Translations under genes and position numbers: made by a program
Source of the DNA: an uncultured Propionibacteriaceae bacterium
GTDB taxonomy: Bacteria; Actinomycetota; Actinomycetes; Propionibacteriales; Propionibacteriaceae
Reading direction: 5' to 3'
Length of the DNA: 32,966 nucleotides
NCBI GenBank assembly: GCA_936924635.1
Contig: CAKZHP010000141.1
Location: 1 to 32,966 of the forward strand
Notes under the pieces: generated by a model
Seen by the model: the letters and a program-made list of their open reading frames with translations, nothing else
Databases searched by the model: none
Told to the model about the DNA's origin: nothing
In this document: positions 15,620-23,402 of the stretch, piece after piece
How the letters are laid out: every line of letters starts with the position of its first letter
Numbering within the stretch: the first letter of the stretch is position 1

Positions 15620-15714
15620 CTCGACGCGGATCCCCTTCGTCCTCAGGGAATCCTTGCTCGATCACCGCTGGTCGAGCAAGGAGCGTCCGAGGAACGAGGA
15701 CGGTCCGCGTCGAG
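15620..15714. repeat. REP-like long palindromic element
   Basis: Nested inverted repeats fill the gap between the convergent glbO and livF genes. The outer arms CTCGACGCGGA (15620-15630) and TCCGCGTCGAG (15704-15714) are perfect over 11 bp. Next inside are CGTCCTC and GAGGACG, and the innermost hairpin CCTTGCTCGA / TCGAGCAAGG (15652-15661, 15672-15681) is perfect over 10 bp. The TGGTCGAGCAAGGAGCG ... GTCGAGACC wording resembles dispersed palindromes I have seen in Nocardioides-like genomes. It may also act as a bidirectional terminator. No second copy was seen in the window. Confidence 0.7.
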
Positions 15715-15769
15715 ACCCCGGCTGCTCGAGCGCCAGCGAGAGCAGTCGGTCTTCCTGGCCCTCCTAGGC

Positions 15770-16477
15770 CTATTCCTCGCCGAGGTACGTCTTGCGCACC
15801 CGGTCGTCCTGGAGCAACGCCGCGGCGGTGTCTTGGAAGGCGATGGTGCCGACCTCGAGCACGTAGCTGTAGTCGGCCCGGGCCAGCGCCGCAGGGGCGT
15901 TCTGCTCCACGAGCAGGATGGTCATGCCCTCGTTCTTGAGCTCGGTCACCGTGGCCATGATGCGCTGCATCATCAGCGGCGACAGGCCCATCGACGGCTC
16001 GTCGAGCATCAGCAGCCTCGGCCGGCTGAGCAGGGCGCGGGCCATGGCCAGCATCTGCTGCTCACCGCCGGAGAAGGTGCCCGCCGGCTGCGTACGCCGG
16101 TCGAAGAGGATCGGGAACTTCTCGTACATCCGCTGCAGGTCGGCCGCGATGCCGGCCTTGTCGGTGCGGGAGAAGGCCCCGAGCATGAGGTTGTCCTCGA
16201 CCGTCTGCCGGGGAAAGATCCGCCGGCCCTCGGGCGAGTGCGCCAGCCCCAGCCGCACGATCTGGTGCGCCGGCATGGTGTCGATCCGCCTGCCGAGGAA
16301 CGTGATGCTCCCCGACGTCGGCCGCAGCAGCCCCGAGATGGTGCGCAAGGTGGTCGTCTTGCCGGCACCGTTGGTTCCGAGCAGTGTGACGACCTGCCCT
16401 TCCTCGACGGTGAAGCTGATGCCCTTGATGGCCTTCACCAGCCCGTACGAGACCACCAGGTCCGTGACCTCAAGCAT
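15770..16477 (-). CDS. livF: Branched-chain amino-acid ABC transporter ATPase LivF
   Basis: A 235-residue cytoplasmic ATPase. Walker A is G34-TNGAGKTT, the signature FSGGEQ is at 135-140, Walker B ends D159-E160, and the H-loop region lacks the usual His (LLVEQNAPAALA), as is normal in LivF. It pairs with LivG to drive uptake through LivH-LivM. It overlaps the livG stop region by 8 bp and is the last gene of livJ-H-M-G-F. The REP-like palindrome follows the stop codon. Confidence 0.94.
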   Translation of the reverse strand: MLEVTDLVVSYGLVKAIKGISFTVEEGQVVTLLGTNGAGKTTTLRTISGLLRPTSGSITFLGRRIDTMPAHQIVRLGLAHSPEGRRIFPRQTVEDNLMLGAFSRTDKAGIAADLQRMYEKFPILFDRRTQPAGTFSGGEQQMLAMARALLSRPRLLMLDEPSMGLSPLMMQRIMATVTELKNEGMTILLVEQNAPAALARADYSYVLEVGTIAFQDTAAALLQDDRVRKTYLGEE

Positions 16478-17318
16478 CGGTGACCTCCGGATCCTCGACC
16501 TGACCGATGTACGCCTCGATGACCCGTGGGTCCCCCTGCACCTCGGCCGGGGTGCCCTCGATGAGCACCTCGCCGCGCACCAGGCAGAGCACCCGGTCGC
16601 AGAGATTGAAGATGAACCGCATGTCGTGCTCGATGACCACGACCGCGAGCCCCGAGTCGCGGATCCGGAAGATCAGCTCCTCGGTCTCCCTGGTCTCCTG
16701 CGGGTTCATGCCGGCCGTCGGCTCGTCGAGCAGCAGCACCGTCGGGTCGGTGGCGAGCGCACGGGCGATCTCGAGGCGCCGCTGGTCGCCGTACGGGAGG
16801 TGCCGCGCCAGGCGCTCCCCGGCCCCGCCGATCCCGACGTACTCGAGGAGCTCCAAGGACCGCTCCCTGACCTGACGCTCCTCGCGCTGGTGCTTCCAGC
16901 CTCGGATGATCGAGGTGAACGGGCCGGACGACGTGCGGCAGTAGCGGCCCACCATCACGTTCTCCAGCACCGTCATGTTGGTGAAGAGGCGGATGTTCTG
17001 GAAGGTGCGGGCCATGCCCGCCTTCACCACCTCACGAGGCTTGGGGGGCAGCACCCGCCCGCCGAGGGTGACCGTGCCGCTGGTCGGCTTGTACATGCCG
17101 GTGAGGCAGTTGAAGAAGGTGGTCTTGCCGGCACCGTTCGGGCCGATCAGGCCGACGATCTCTCCCTGCCGCACCTCCATCGACACGTCGTTGACGGCCA
17201 CCAGACCACCGAAGCGCATCGTCACCCCGGTGGCGGCGAGCACGGTCTCGCGTACGGCCGTCGGGGCGCCACCGGCACCCGCACCGGTCACGGGACCTTC
17301 AGGTTCGCGCGCGGTCAT
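16470..17318 (-). CDS. livG: Branched-chain amino-acid ABC transporter ATPase LivG
   Basis: A 282-residue ATPase partner of LivF. Walker A is at about 59-67 (GPNGAGKTT). The signature is the LivG-specific LPYGDQRRLEIARAL (174-188) rather than LSGGQ, and Walker B ends D198-E199. FQNIRLFTNMTVLENVMVG is a further LivG hallmark. An N-terminal tail of about 25 residues rich in Gly, Ala and Pro precedes the domain. The ATG at 17318 overlaps the livM stop by ATGA and has GGAGGAGG upstream. Confidence 0.94.
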   Translation of the reverse strand: MTAREPEGPVTGAGAGGAPTAVRETVLAATGVTMRFGGLVAVNDVSMEVRQGEIVGLIGPNGAGKTTFFNCLTGMYKPTSGTVTLGGRVLPPKPREVVKAGMARTFQNIRLFTNMTVLENVMVGRYCRTSSGPFTSIIRGWKHQREERQVRERSLELLEYVGIGGAGERLARHLPYGDQRRLEIARALATDPTVLLLDEPTAGMNPQETRETEELIFRIRDSGLAVVVIEHDMRFIFNLCDRVLCLVRGEVLIEGTPAEVQGDPRVIEAYIGQVEDPEVTDA

Positions 17319-19015
17319 CGCCCCTCCTCCGTGCTGCGGCGCATCAGGAACTCGTCGATGTCGTCAGCGAGCTCCTCGTCGTCCTCGTGGAACTCGAGCT
17401 GGCGGCGCTTCGCAGGTATCAGCCCCTCGGGCCGGAACCGCATCATCAGCACCAGGAGCACGCCGAAGATCAGCAGCCGGTACTCGTTGATGAAGCGCAG
17501 CTTCTCCGGCATCAGCTTGAGCAGCACGGCGCCGAGGATCACGCCGCCGATGGTGCCCATGCCGCCCAGCACCACCGCGGCCAGCAGGAAGGCCGACTCC
17601 AGGAACACGAACTGGTCAGGCACGATCGACACGTCCTGGTGCGCCTTCACGGCACCGGCGACGCCGGCCAGGAACGCGCCGCCGGCGAAGGCGAACAGCT
17701 TGAGACCGAAGACGTTGACACCCATTGCCTCGGCCGCCTTCTCGTCCTCCCGGATCGCGATCCAGCCCCGGCCGATGCGGCTGTTGTTGAGGTTCGCGAA
17801 GACCACCATCACCACGGCGAGCAGGATCAGCAGCAGGAAGTAGTAGCTGGAGAACCGCCCGAAGGTGATGCCGAACAGCTGGTGCGGCTTGCCGAAGTCG
17901 AAGCCCAGCAGGTTGAGGTCAGGGATGGCGGAGATGCCGTTCGCGCCGCGCGTGATCATGGGCCCGTCGGTGCCGTCGAGGTTGTTCATGGTGATGCGGA
18001 AGATCTCGCCGAAGGCGAGCGTCACGATCGCCAGGTAGTCGCCCGAGACCCGCAGCGTCGGCGAGCCGATCAGCAGCCCGAAGCACGACGCCACCAGGCC
18101 GGAGATCAGCACCGTCACGATGAACGGCGGGTGCCAGCTGATCGTCGAGAACGCCGACTCAGAGAGCACCGCGGCGGTGAAGGCGCCAGCCCCCAGGAAG
18201 GCGATGTAGCCGAGGTCGAGCAGGCCCGCCAGGCCCACCACGATGTTGAGCCCGAGTGCCGTGACGGCGAACACCAGCGCCTGGGTGGCGATCGACATGT
18301 TCGCCTCGGTGCCGTTCTGGGTGAACGGGAACAGGAACGCCGTGACGAAGATGGCCAGCAGCAGCACCGTACGGTTCTCGCGGCCGGCCCGCGCCAGCCA
18401 GGCGCCGACCCCGAGACGGCCCGCTGCCAGGGCCAGTGCGCCGGCGGCCACGACGATCATCACGAAGGAGCCGCCGTCGTCGATGCCGAGCGCGTACGCG
18501 GCCAGGAACAGTCCCCCGGCCATCACGACGACGATCGCGAGCACCTGCACCCACGAGGGCGTGCGCCGGGTGACCAGGGAGGTGGAGCCGCGGGGCTGGT
18601 GGAACCGGGTGCCGAGGAAGGCGAGCAGGGCGCCGGCGAAGGCCACCCAGGCGCCGGGCTCCAGGGTCACCAGCCCACCGAGCTCGATGGCGATGGCCGC
18701 CACCATCACGATCGCCGTGACGAGCAGCCCGGTGGCCAGCGCGCGGGCGCCGGCGGGCCGGTCCACGAGCCGCCGGATGCCCTTCAGGCGGCCGGGCAGG
18801 GGGGCCATCAGCAGCACCAGCAGCAGCGCCATCACGAAGAACACCCACTGCAGGGGCGACGGGTTGCCGTACAGGCTGACCCCGTCCAGCGCCCCGGCGG
18901 TGTAGGCCCAGCTCAGGAACGGCGACACGGCCGCCAGGGCGGCTCCGGCCAGCGCGACCGCGCGGCTCGGCCGGGCGTGGCGCTCCTTCAGCTCCTCGGA
19001 GATCAGCGGCCTCAT
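17315..19015 (-). CDS. livM: Branched-chain amino-acid ABC permease LivM, N-terminally extended
   Basis: A 566-residue inner-membrane permease. The conserved LivM core begins near residue 240 (SIATQALVFAVTALGLNIVV, GLAGLLDLGYIAFLGAGAF) and includes GRGWIAIREDEKAAEAMGVN and GGMGTIGGVILGA. Before it lie about 240 residues with roughly seven extra hydrophobic segments (near 19-36, 55-72, 92-112, 121-136, 157-175, 183-200, 217-231), well beyond the N terminus of the 425-residue E. coli protein. The C-terminal tail is strongly acidic (FHEDDEELADDIDEF). The ATG overlaps the livH stop by one base (TGATG). Confidence 0.93.
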   Translation of the reverse strand: MRPLISEELKERHARPSRAVALAGAALAAVSPFLSWAYTAGALDGVSLYGNPSPLQWVFFVMALLLVLLMAPLPGRLKGIRRLVDRPAGARALATGLLVTAIVMVAAIAIELGGLVTLEPGAWVAFAGALLAFLGTRFHQPRGSTSLVTRRTPSWVQVLAIVVVMAGGLFLAAYALGIDDGGSFVMIVVAAGALALAAGRLGVGAWLARAGRENRTVLLLAIFVTAFLFPFTQNGTEANMSIATQALVFAVTALGLNIVVGLAGLLDLGYIAFLGAGAFTAAVLSESAFSTISWHPPFIVTVLISGLVASCFGLLIGSPTLRVSGDYLAIVTLAFGEIFRITMNNLDGTDGPMITRGANGISAIPDLNLLGFDFGKPHQLFGITFGRFSSYYFLLLILLAVVMVVFANLNNSRIGRGWIAIREDEKAAEAMGVNVFGLKLFAFAGGAFLAGVAGAVKAHQDVSIVPDQFVFLESAFLLAAVVLGGMGTIGGVILGAVLLKLMPEKLRFINEYRLLIFGVLLVLMMRFRPEGLIPAKRRQLEFHEDDEELADDIDEFLMRRSTEEGR

Positions 19016-19962
19016 CACGCCCGCTCCACCGTCTTGGCGCCGAGCAGGCCCTGCGGCCGGAACACGAGCACCAGGATGAGCAGCACGAACGCCCAGACGT
19101 CCTTCCAGGACGACCCGCCCAGCTGGCCCGGGATCAGGGCCGTGGCGAGTGCCTCGACCACGCCCAGGACCAGACCACCGAGCACGGCCCCGTTGACGTT
19201 GCCGATGCCACCCAGCACGGCGGCGGTGAACGCCTTCATGCCGGCCAGGAAGCCCATGCGGAAGTCGATGTAGGTGTAGCGCAGCCCGTGCGCGACACCG
19301 GCGACGGCGGCCAGCGTGGCGCCGACGGCGAAGGCCACCATGATCACCTTGTCCACGTCGATGCCCATCAGGCGCGCCGTGTCCGGGTCCTGCGAGGTCG
19401 CCTGCATCGCACGCCCCATCGCGGTGCGGTTGACAAACCACCACAGCCCGGCGGTGCACACCACCAGGGCCACCAGGACGAAGATCGAGGAACGCTGGAT
19501 CACGACCCCGCCCAGCTCGAGCGCCGGGCCGGAGACACCTTCGATCTCGGGGAACGGCACGTTGCGCTTGGCGTCGGGGAAGCCCGGGACCTGACCATAG
19601 AAGAGGCGCACCGCCTCCTGCAACGCCACCGAGACCCCGATGGCGGTGATCAGGGGTGCGAGCCTCGGCGCCGACCGCAGCGGCCGGTACGCGTACCGCT
19701 CCATCAGGAGCGCCGTGGCCACCGCCACCACGACGGAGCCGACGATCATGATGGGCAGCATCCACCAGGCCAGCACCTTGCCGCTGCCGAGCAGCAGCCA
19801 GGTGGTCATGGCGCCGAACGCACCCATCATGAAGATCTCGCCGTGGGCGAAGTTGATGAGCTGCACGATGCCGTACACGACGGTGTAGCCCACCGCGATC
19901 AGGCCGTACAGCGCCCCCAGCGTGAGCCCGTTGACGAGCTGCTGGGCAAGCGTGTCGAACAT
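19015..19962 (-). CDS. livH: Branched-chain amino-acid ABC permease LivH
   Basis: A 315-residue permease with about eight hydrophobic helices, forming the membrane channel with LivM. Family motifs are LVNGLTLGALYGLIAVGYTV (9-28), INFAHGEIFMMGAF (36-49), TAIGVSVALQE and FLAGMKAFTAAVLGGIGNVN. The ATG at 19962 is preceded by GGAAGGG and directly begins the first helix, so longer upstream readings are not needed. A 15-bp hairpin lies between livJ and this gene. Confidence 0.94.
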   Translation of the reverse strand: MFDTLAQQLVNGLTLGALYGLIAVGYTVVYGIVQLINFAHGEIFMMGAFGAMTTWLLLGSGKVLAWWMLPIMIVGSVVVAVATALLMERYAYRPLRSAPRLAPLITAIGVSVALQEAVRLFYGQVPGFPDAKRNVPFPEIEGVSGPALELGGVVIQRSSIFVLVALVVCTAGLWWFVNRTAMGRAMQATSQDPDTARLMGIDVDKVIMVAFAVGATLAAVAGVAHGLRYTYIDFRMGFLAGMKAFTAAVLGGIGNVNGAVLGGLVLGVVEALATALIPGQLGGSSWKDVWAFVLLILVLVFRPQGLLGAKTVERA

Positions 19963-19984
19963 GTGGTCCCTTCCGGTCCTCGGC

Positions 19985-20019
19985 ACAAGGGCGCGGACCG
20001 CCGTGGTCCGCGCCCTTGT
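19985..20019 (-). terminator. Strong hairpin between livJ and livH
   Basis: Perfect 15-bp arms (ACAAGGGCGCGGACC and its complement) with a 5-nt loop, 14 bp after the livJ stop. There is no T-run on the minus strand. In operons led by a binding protein such hairpins often act as partial terminators or 3'-end stabilisers so that the binding protein is made in excess; that role here is inference. Confidence 0.65.
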
Positions 20020-20033
20020 CGCTCTCGTCCGTG

Positions 20034-21260
20034 CTACTTCATCTCCATGGTCTTCAGCGGCGTCCACTTGCCGTCCTTGACCTGGTAGATGGAGATGACG
20101 CGGGCCTTGGTGTCGCCGAAGTCGTCGAAGGCGACCTGCCCGGTGGCACCGGTGAGGTTGACCTTGCCGACCTCGGTGGCCGTCGCCGCACGCGCGGACT
20201 GCACGTCGGACTTGTCCTTGAGGGAGACCTTCATGGCGGCGATCAGGGCCTGGGCGGCGTCGTAGGAGTACGCGCCGTAGGCGGAGTAGCCGTCCTTGTA
20301 GCCCGCAGCCTGGTAGGCCTTGATGAACGCCTGGGCCGACGGGAGGTCGGCAGCCGGCGCACCCACCGAGGTGGCGTAGTCGCCGGTGACCGGCGCCCCG
20401 TTGTCCTTGATGAAGGTGTCGTCGTAGATGCCGTCACCACCCATCAGCGGGATGTTGAGACCAGCCGCCTTCATCTGCTTGCTGAACGGGCCCGCCACCG
20501 GGTACTCGCCGCCGAAGTAGACCACCTGCGGGTTCTGCGCCTTGATCTGGGCGATCACGGTCGAGAAGTCCTTGTCGTCCTGGTTGATGGTCTGGGCCGA
20601 CACCACCTTGCCGCCGCCCTGGGTGAGCGCCGCGGTCATGGCCTCGACCAGGCCCTGCCCGTACGGCTTCTTGTCGTGGACCGTGGCGACGTTGGTGAGC
20701 TTGTTCTCGATCAGGTACTGCGCGGCCACCCCGCCCTGGACCACGTCGGTGGTGCAGGTGCGGTAATAGTTCGCGTACGCCCGCTTGGGGGCCGTCACCG
20801 GCTGCGCACCACGCGTCAGCGTCGGGTTGGTGTTGGCGGGCGAGATCAGCGCGATGTTGGCCGGCGCCAGCACCGGCTGCAGCGCCTGGCCCACGCCGGA
20901 GTTCAGCGGGCCGACGATGCCCACCACGTCCTTGTCTCCGGCGAGCTTGGTGGCGGCGTTGCGGCCGACGTCGGGGCTCGCCGTGTCGTCCTCTGCCACG
21001 ATCTCGATCTTCCAGCCTGGGATGGCGTTGCTCTCGTTGGCCTGCTTGACGGCGAGGTCGACGGAGTTCTTGATGCCCAGGCCCATGGCCGAGAGGCTGC
21101 CGGTCAGCGGTGCGATGACACCGATCTTCACGGTCTTCGTGGCCGCGGCGCCCGAGCCGGTGCCGCCCGCCGGGGTCTCGCTGCGAGAGCCGCAGGCCGT
21201 CAGCGTCATTGCGGCGGCCAGAGACACCGCCACGGCGGCGGCGAAGGGATTCTTGCGCAC
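20034..21260 (-). CDS. livJ: Branched-chain amino-acid substrate-binding lipoprotein
   Basis: A 408-residue extracellular binding protein. The N terminus is a lipoprotein signal: basic VRKN, hydrophobic core, then lipobox LTAC with C23 as the lipidated residue. The mature protein has a type I periplasmic-binding fold (VKIGVIAPLTGSLSAMGLGI, VGIVGPLNSGVG, ISPANTNPTLTR, TTDVVQGGVAAQYL). It captures Leu, Ile or Val for LivHMGF. A GTG at 21260 is chosen because GGAGGAATCT sits directly upstream and it begins the signal peptide; an ATG 16 codons earlier would place extra polar residues before it. The exact substrate range is not readable. Confidence 0.93.
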   Translation of the reverse strand: MRKNPFAAAVAVSLAAAMTLTACGSRSETPAGGTGSGAAATKTVKIGVIAPLTGSLSAMGLGIKNSVDLAVKQANESNAIPGWKIEIVAEDDTASPDVGRNAATKLAGDKDVVGIVGPLNSGVGQALQPVLAPANIALISPANTNPTLTRGAQPVTAPKRAYANYYRTCTTDVVQGGVAAQYLIENKLTNVATVHDKKPYGQGLVEAMTAALTQGGGKVVSAQTINQDDKDFSTVIAQIKAQNPQVVYFGGEYPVAGPFSKQMKAAGLNIPLMGGDGIYDDTFIKDNGAPVTGDYATSVGAPAADLPSAQAFIKAYQAAGYKDGYSAYGAYSYDAAQALIAAMKVSLKDKSDVQSARAATATEVGKVNLTGATGQVAFDDFGDTKARVISIYQVKDGKWTPLKTMEMK

Positions 21261-21382
21261 AGATTCCTCCTGAAGTTCCACCCCATCGTTGGGACTCATG
21301 CGCAACATAGGGCCTGTTCACCCGCATGCACCACGCCGTGCCGGGAATCTCTTCGAATTCGTAACACTTCCGATATCTGTTC

Positions 21383-21412
21383 CGACATCCGTGTCGCTCA
21401 TGTCGTGACATG
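21383..21412. promoter_or_regulatory. Two adjacent palindromes upstream of livJ
   Basis: CGACA-TCCG-TGTCG (21383-21396) and CATGTC-GT-GACATG (21399-21412) lie about 125-150 bp upstream of the livJ start. Both are perfect and share GACA/TGTC half-sites, which suggests a regulator-binding region for the liv operon. They also lie between livJ and the VOC remnant, and no regulator gene adjoins them. Confidence 0.4.
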
Positions 21413-21469
21413 TGTAATCGCACGTCATCGAGCCGCCGGTGCGGAGAGGCAAGGGTCGCCGCTCGCGTG

Positions 21470-21741
21470 CGGGTCACTGCCACCGCCCCGTTGCTGGGCA
21501 GCCACGAGATGTACGCCAGTGTGGGCGCCCCGAGGAGCTGGTCGGCGGCCCCGGCACCCCGTCGAAGGTCACGGTCTTGTTCGACCTCGGCAGCCGCGAG
21601 GCGTTCGACGCCCTGGTCGAGCGCGCCAGCGCCGCAGGTGGGCGGGTCGGTGACACCGACGACTACCCCTTCATGTACCAGCGCCAGTTCGACGACCTCG
21701 ACGGATACCACTACTCGCCGTTCTGGATGAAGGTTGTCGCT
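21470..21741 (+). pseudogene. VOC-family (glyoxalase/bleomycin resistance) pseudogene
   Basis: In one frame the plus strand reads APLLGSHEMYASV; after a one-base shift near 21530 it continues as EELVGGPGTPSKVTVLFDLG then SREAFDALVERASAAGGRVG and DTDDYPFMYQRQFDDLDGYH. This is the C-terminal half of a vicinal-oxygen-chelate protein (LLxHEMF ... SREEVDALVxxAxxAGG ... FMYxRxFxDLDGHxWxxFWM). The first beta-alpha module and the start are missing, and no stop follows the FWMK end. Both truncation and frameshift indicate a dead gene. Confidence 0.6.
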
Positions 21742-21757
21742 CCCAGAGACGCCGGAA

Positions 21758-21782
21758 GGGGGCCGGGCAGCACCCGACCCCC
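21758..21782 (-). terminator. Probable terminator of the ilvBNC operon
   Basis: On the minus strand GGGGGTCGGG pairs with CCCGGCCCCC (one U-G pair) around a 5-nt loop, 14 bp after the ilvC stop. Only a short TT follows. Confidence 0.6.
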
Positions 21783-21796
21783 TCCCCGTCACGTGG

Positions 21797-22828
21797 TCAG
21801 CGCGCGGCCGTGCCCTCGGTGTAGTCGGAGTCGCTCGACTTCACCCAGCTCATCAGCTTGCGCAGCTCGCGGCCGGTCGCCTCGATGGGGTGCGCCTCGC
21901 CCTCAGCGCGGAACTTCTTGAACTCCGGGGCCCCGGCGTCCTGGTCGTCGATGAAGCGCTTGGCGAAGCTGCCGTTCTGCACGTCGGCCAGCACGTCCTT
22001 CATGTGCTGGCGCACGGCGTCGTCGATGACCCGGGGGCCGGAGACGTAGTCACCGAACTCGGCGGTGTCGGAGACCGACCAGCGCTGCTTGGCGATGCCA
22101 CCCTCGTACATCAGGTCGACGATCAGCTTCAGCTCGTGCAGGCACTCGAAGTACGCCACCTCGGGCTGGTAGCCGGCGTCGACCAGCGTCTCGAACCCGG
22201 CCATGACCAGGGCGGACGCGCCGCCGCAGAGCACGGCCTGCTCACCGAACAGGTCGGTCTCGGTCTCCTCGGTGAACGTGGTCTTGATGCCGCCGGCGCG
22301 CAGGCCGCCGATGGCCTTCGCGTACGAGAGGGTCAGCGGCCACGCGTTGCCGGTGGCGTCCTTCTCGACGGCGACGATGACCGGGACGCCGCGGCCGGCC
22401 GCGTACTCCCGGCGCACCAGGTGACCCGGGCCCTTGGGGGCGACCATGCAGACGTCGACGCCCTCCGGGGGGGTGATGTAGCCGAAGCGGATGTTGAAGC
22501 CGTGGGCGAAGAACAGGGCGTCGCCGGGGACCAGGTGGGGCTCGATCTCCTCGCGGTAGACGGTGCGCTGCACCTGGTCGGGGGCGAGGATCATGATCAG
22601 GTCCGCCTCCTCGACCGCCTCGGCGACTGACAGCACGCGCAGGCCCTCGGCCTCGGCCTTGTCGCGCGAGGACGAGCCCTCCCGGAGACCGATCCGCACG
22701 TCGACGCCGGAGTCGCGCAGGCTGAGCGCGTGGGCGTGACCCTGCGAGCCGTACCCGATCACCGCGACCGAGCGGTTCTGGATGATCGAGAGGTCGGCGT
22801 CGTCGTCGTAGAACATCGTTGCTGCCAT
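21797..22828 (-). CDS. ilvC: Ketol-acid reductoisomerase IlvC
   Basis: A 343-residue class I (short) KARI. It isomerises and reduces acetolactate and acetohydroxybutyrate in valine and isoleucine synthesis. The dinucleotide motif is VIGYGSQGHAHALSL (G25, G27, G30); the serines in EGSSSRDKA (50-58) indicate NADPH use. Catalytic and Mg-binding residues by motif are H109, K132, D192, E196, E228, E232 and S253. The ATG at 22828 is preceded by AAGGAGAG and gives MAATMFYDDDADLS, the usual actinobacterial N terminus. Third gene of ilvB-ilvN-ilvC, 34 bp after ilvN. Confidence 0.96.
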   Translation of the reverse strand: MAATMFYDDDADLSIIQNRSVAVIGYGSQGHAHALSLRDSGVDVRIGLREGSSSRDKAEAEGLRVLSVAEAVEEADLIMILAPDQVQRTVYREEIEPHLVPGDALFFAHGFNIRFGYITPPEGVDVCMVAPKGPGHLVRREYAAGRGVPVIVAVEKDATGNAWPLTLSYAKAIGGLRAGGIKTTFTEETETDLFGEQAVLCGGASALVMAGFETLVDAGYQPEVAYFECLHELKLIVDLMYEGGIAKQRWSVSDTAEFGDYVSGPRVIDDAVRQHMKDVLADVQNGSFAKRFIDDQDAGAPEFKKFRAEGEAHPIEATGRELRKLMSWVKSSDSDYTEGTAAR

Positions 22829-22862
22829 CTGGCGTCTCTCCTTGGGTTGTTGCGCGCGCGCC

Positions 22863-23402
22863 TCAGGCGCGCTCGGCCTTGGGGGTCTTGTCGTAGCGGC
22901 TGCGGTCGGTGATGGCCCGGGGGCCCCGGCCGAGCGCCACCGAGCCGGACTGGACGAGCTCGCGCACGCCGTACGGCTCGAGCAGCTCGAGCAGTGCCTT
23001 GATCTTGCCGTACGAGCCGGTGGCCTCGACCACGACGGACTCCGGCGAGACGTCGACGATGCGGCCGCGGAACATGGTCGCGATCTCGAGGATCTGGCTG
23101 CGCGACCGGGCATCGGCGCGCACCTTGACGAGGATCAGCTCGCGCCGGACGGCCTCGCCCGGCTGGAACTCGAGGATCCGGATCACCTCGACCAGCTTGT
23201 TCAGCTGCTTGCTGATCTGCTCGAGCACCTGCTCGCTGTCCGCCTGGATCACGATGGTGATCCGCGACAGCGTCGGGTCCTCGGTGGGCCCGACCGCCAG
23301 CGACTCGATGTTGAACCCGCGGCGGGCGAACAGGCCCGAGATGCGCGCGAGCACTCCCGGCCGGTTGAGCACCAGCACGCTCAGGGTGTGGAAATCGGTC
23401 AC
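22863..23402 (-). CDS. ilvN: Acetolactate synthase regulatory subunit IlvN
   Basis: A 179-residue regulatory subunit that confers valine feedback sensitivity on IlvB. The N-terminal ACT domain (HTLSVLVLNRPGVLARISGL, FARRGFNIESLAVGPTED) is followed by the AHAS small-subunit C-terminal domain (ELILVKVRA, GRIVDVSPESVVVEATGS). The GTG start at 23402 overlaps the ilvB TGA (GTGA) and has a GAGGAGGAG Shine-Dalgarno, so stoichiometric coupled translation with IlvB is likely. Confidence 0.95.
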   Translation of the reverse strand: MTDFHTLSVLVLNRPGVLARISGLFARRGFNIESLAVGPTEDPTLSRITIVIQADSEQVLEQISKQLNKLVEVIRILEFQPGEAVRRELILVKVRADARSRSQILEIATMFRGRIVDVSPESVVVEATGSYGKIKALLELLEPYGVRELVQSGSVALGRGPRAITDRSRYDKTPKAERA

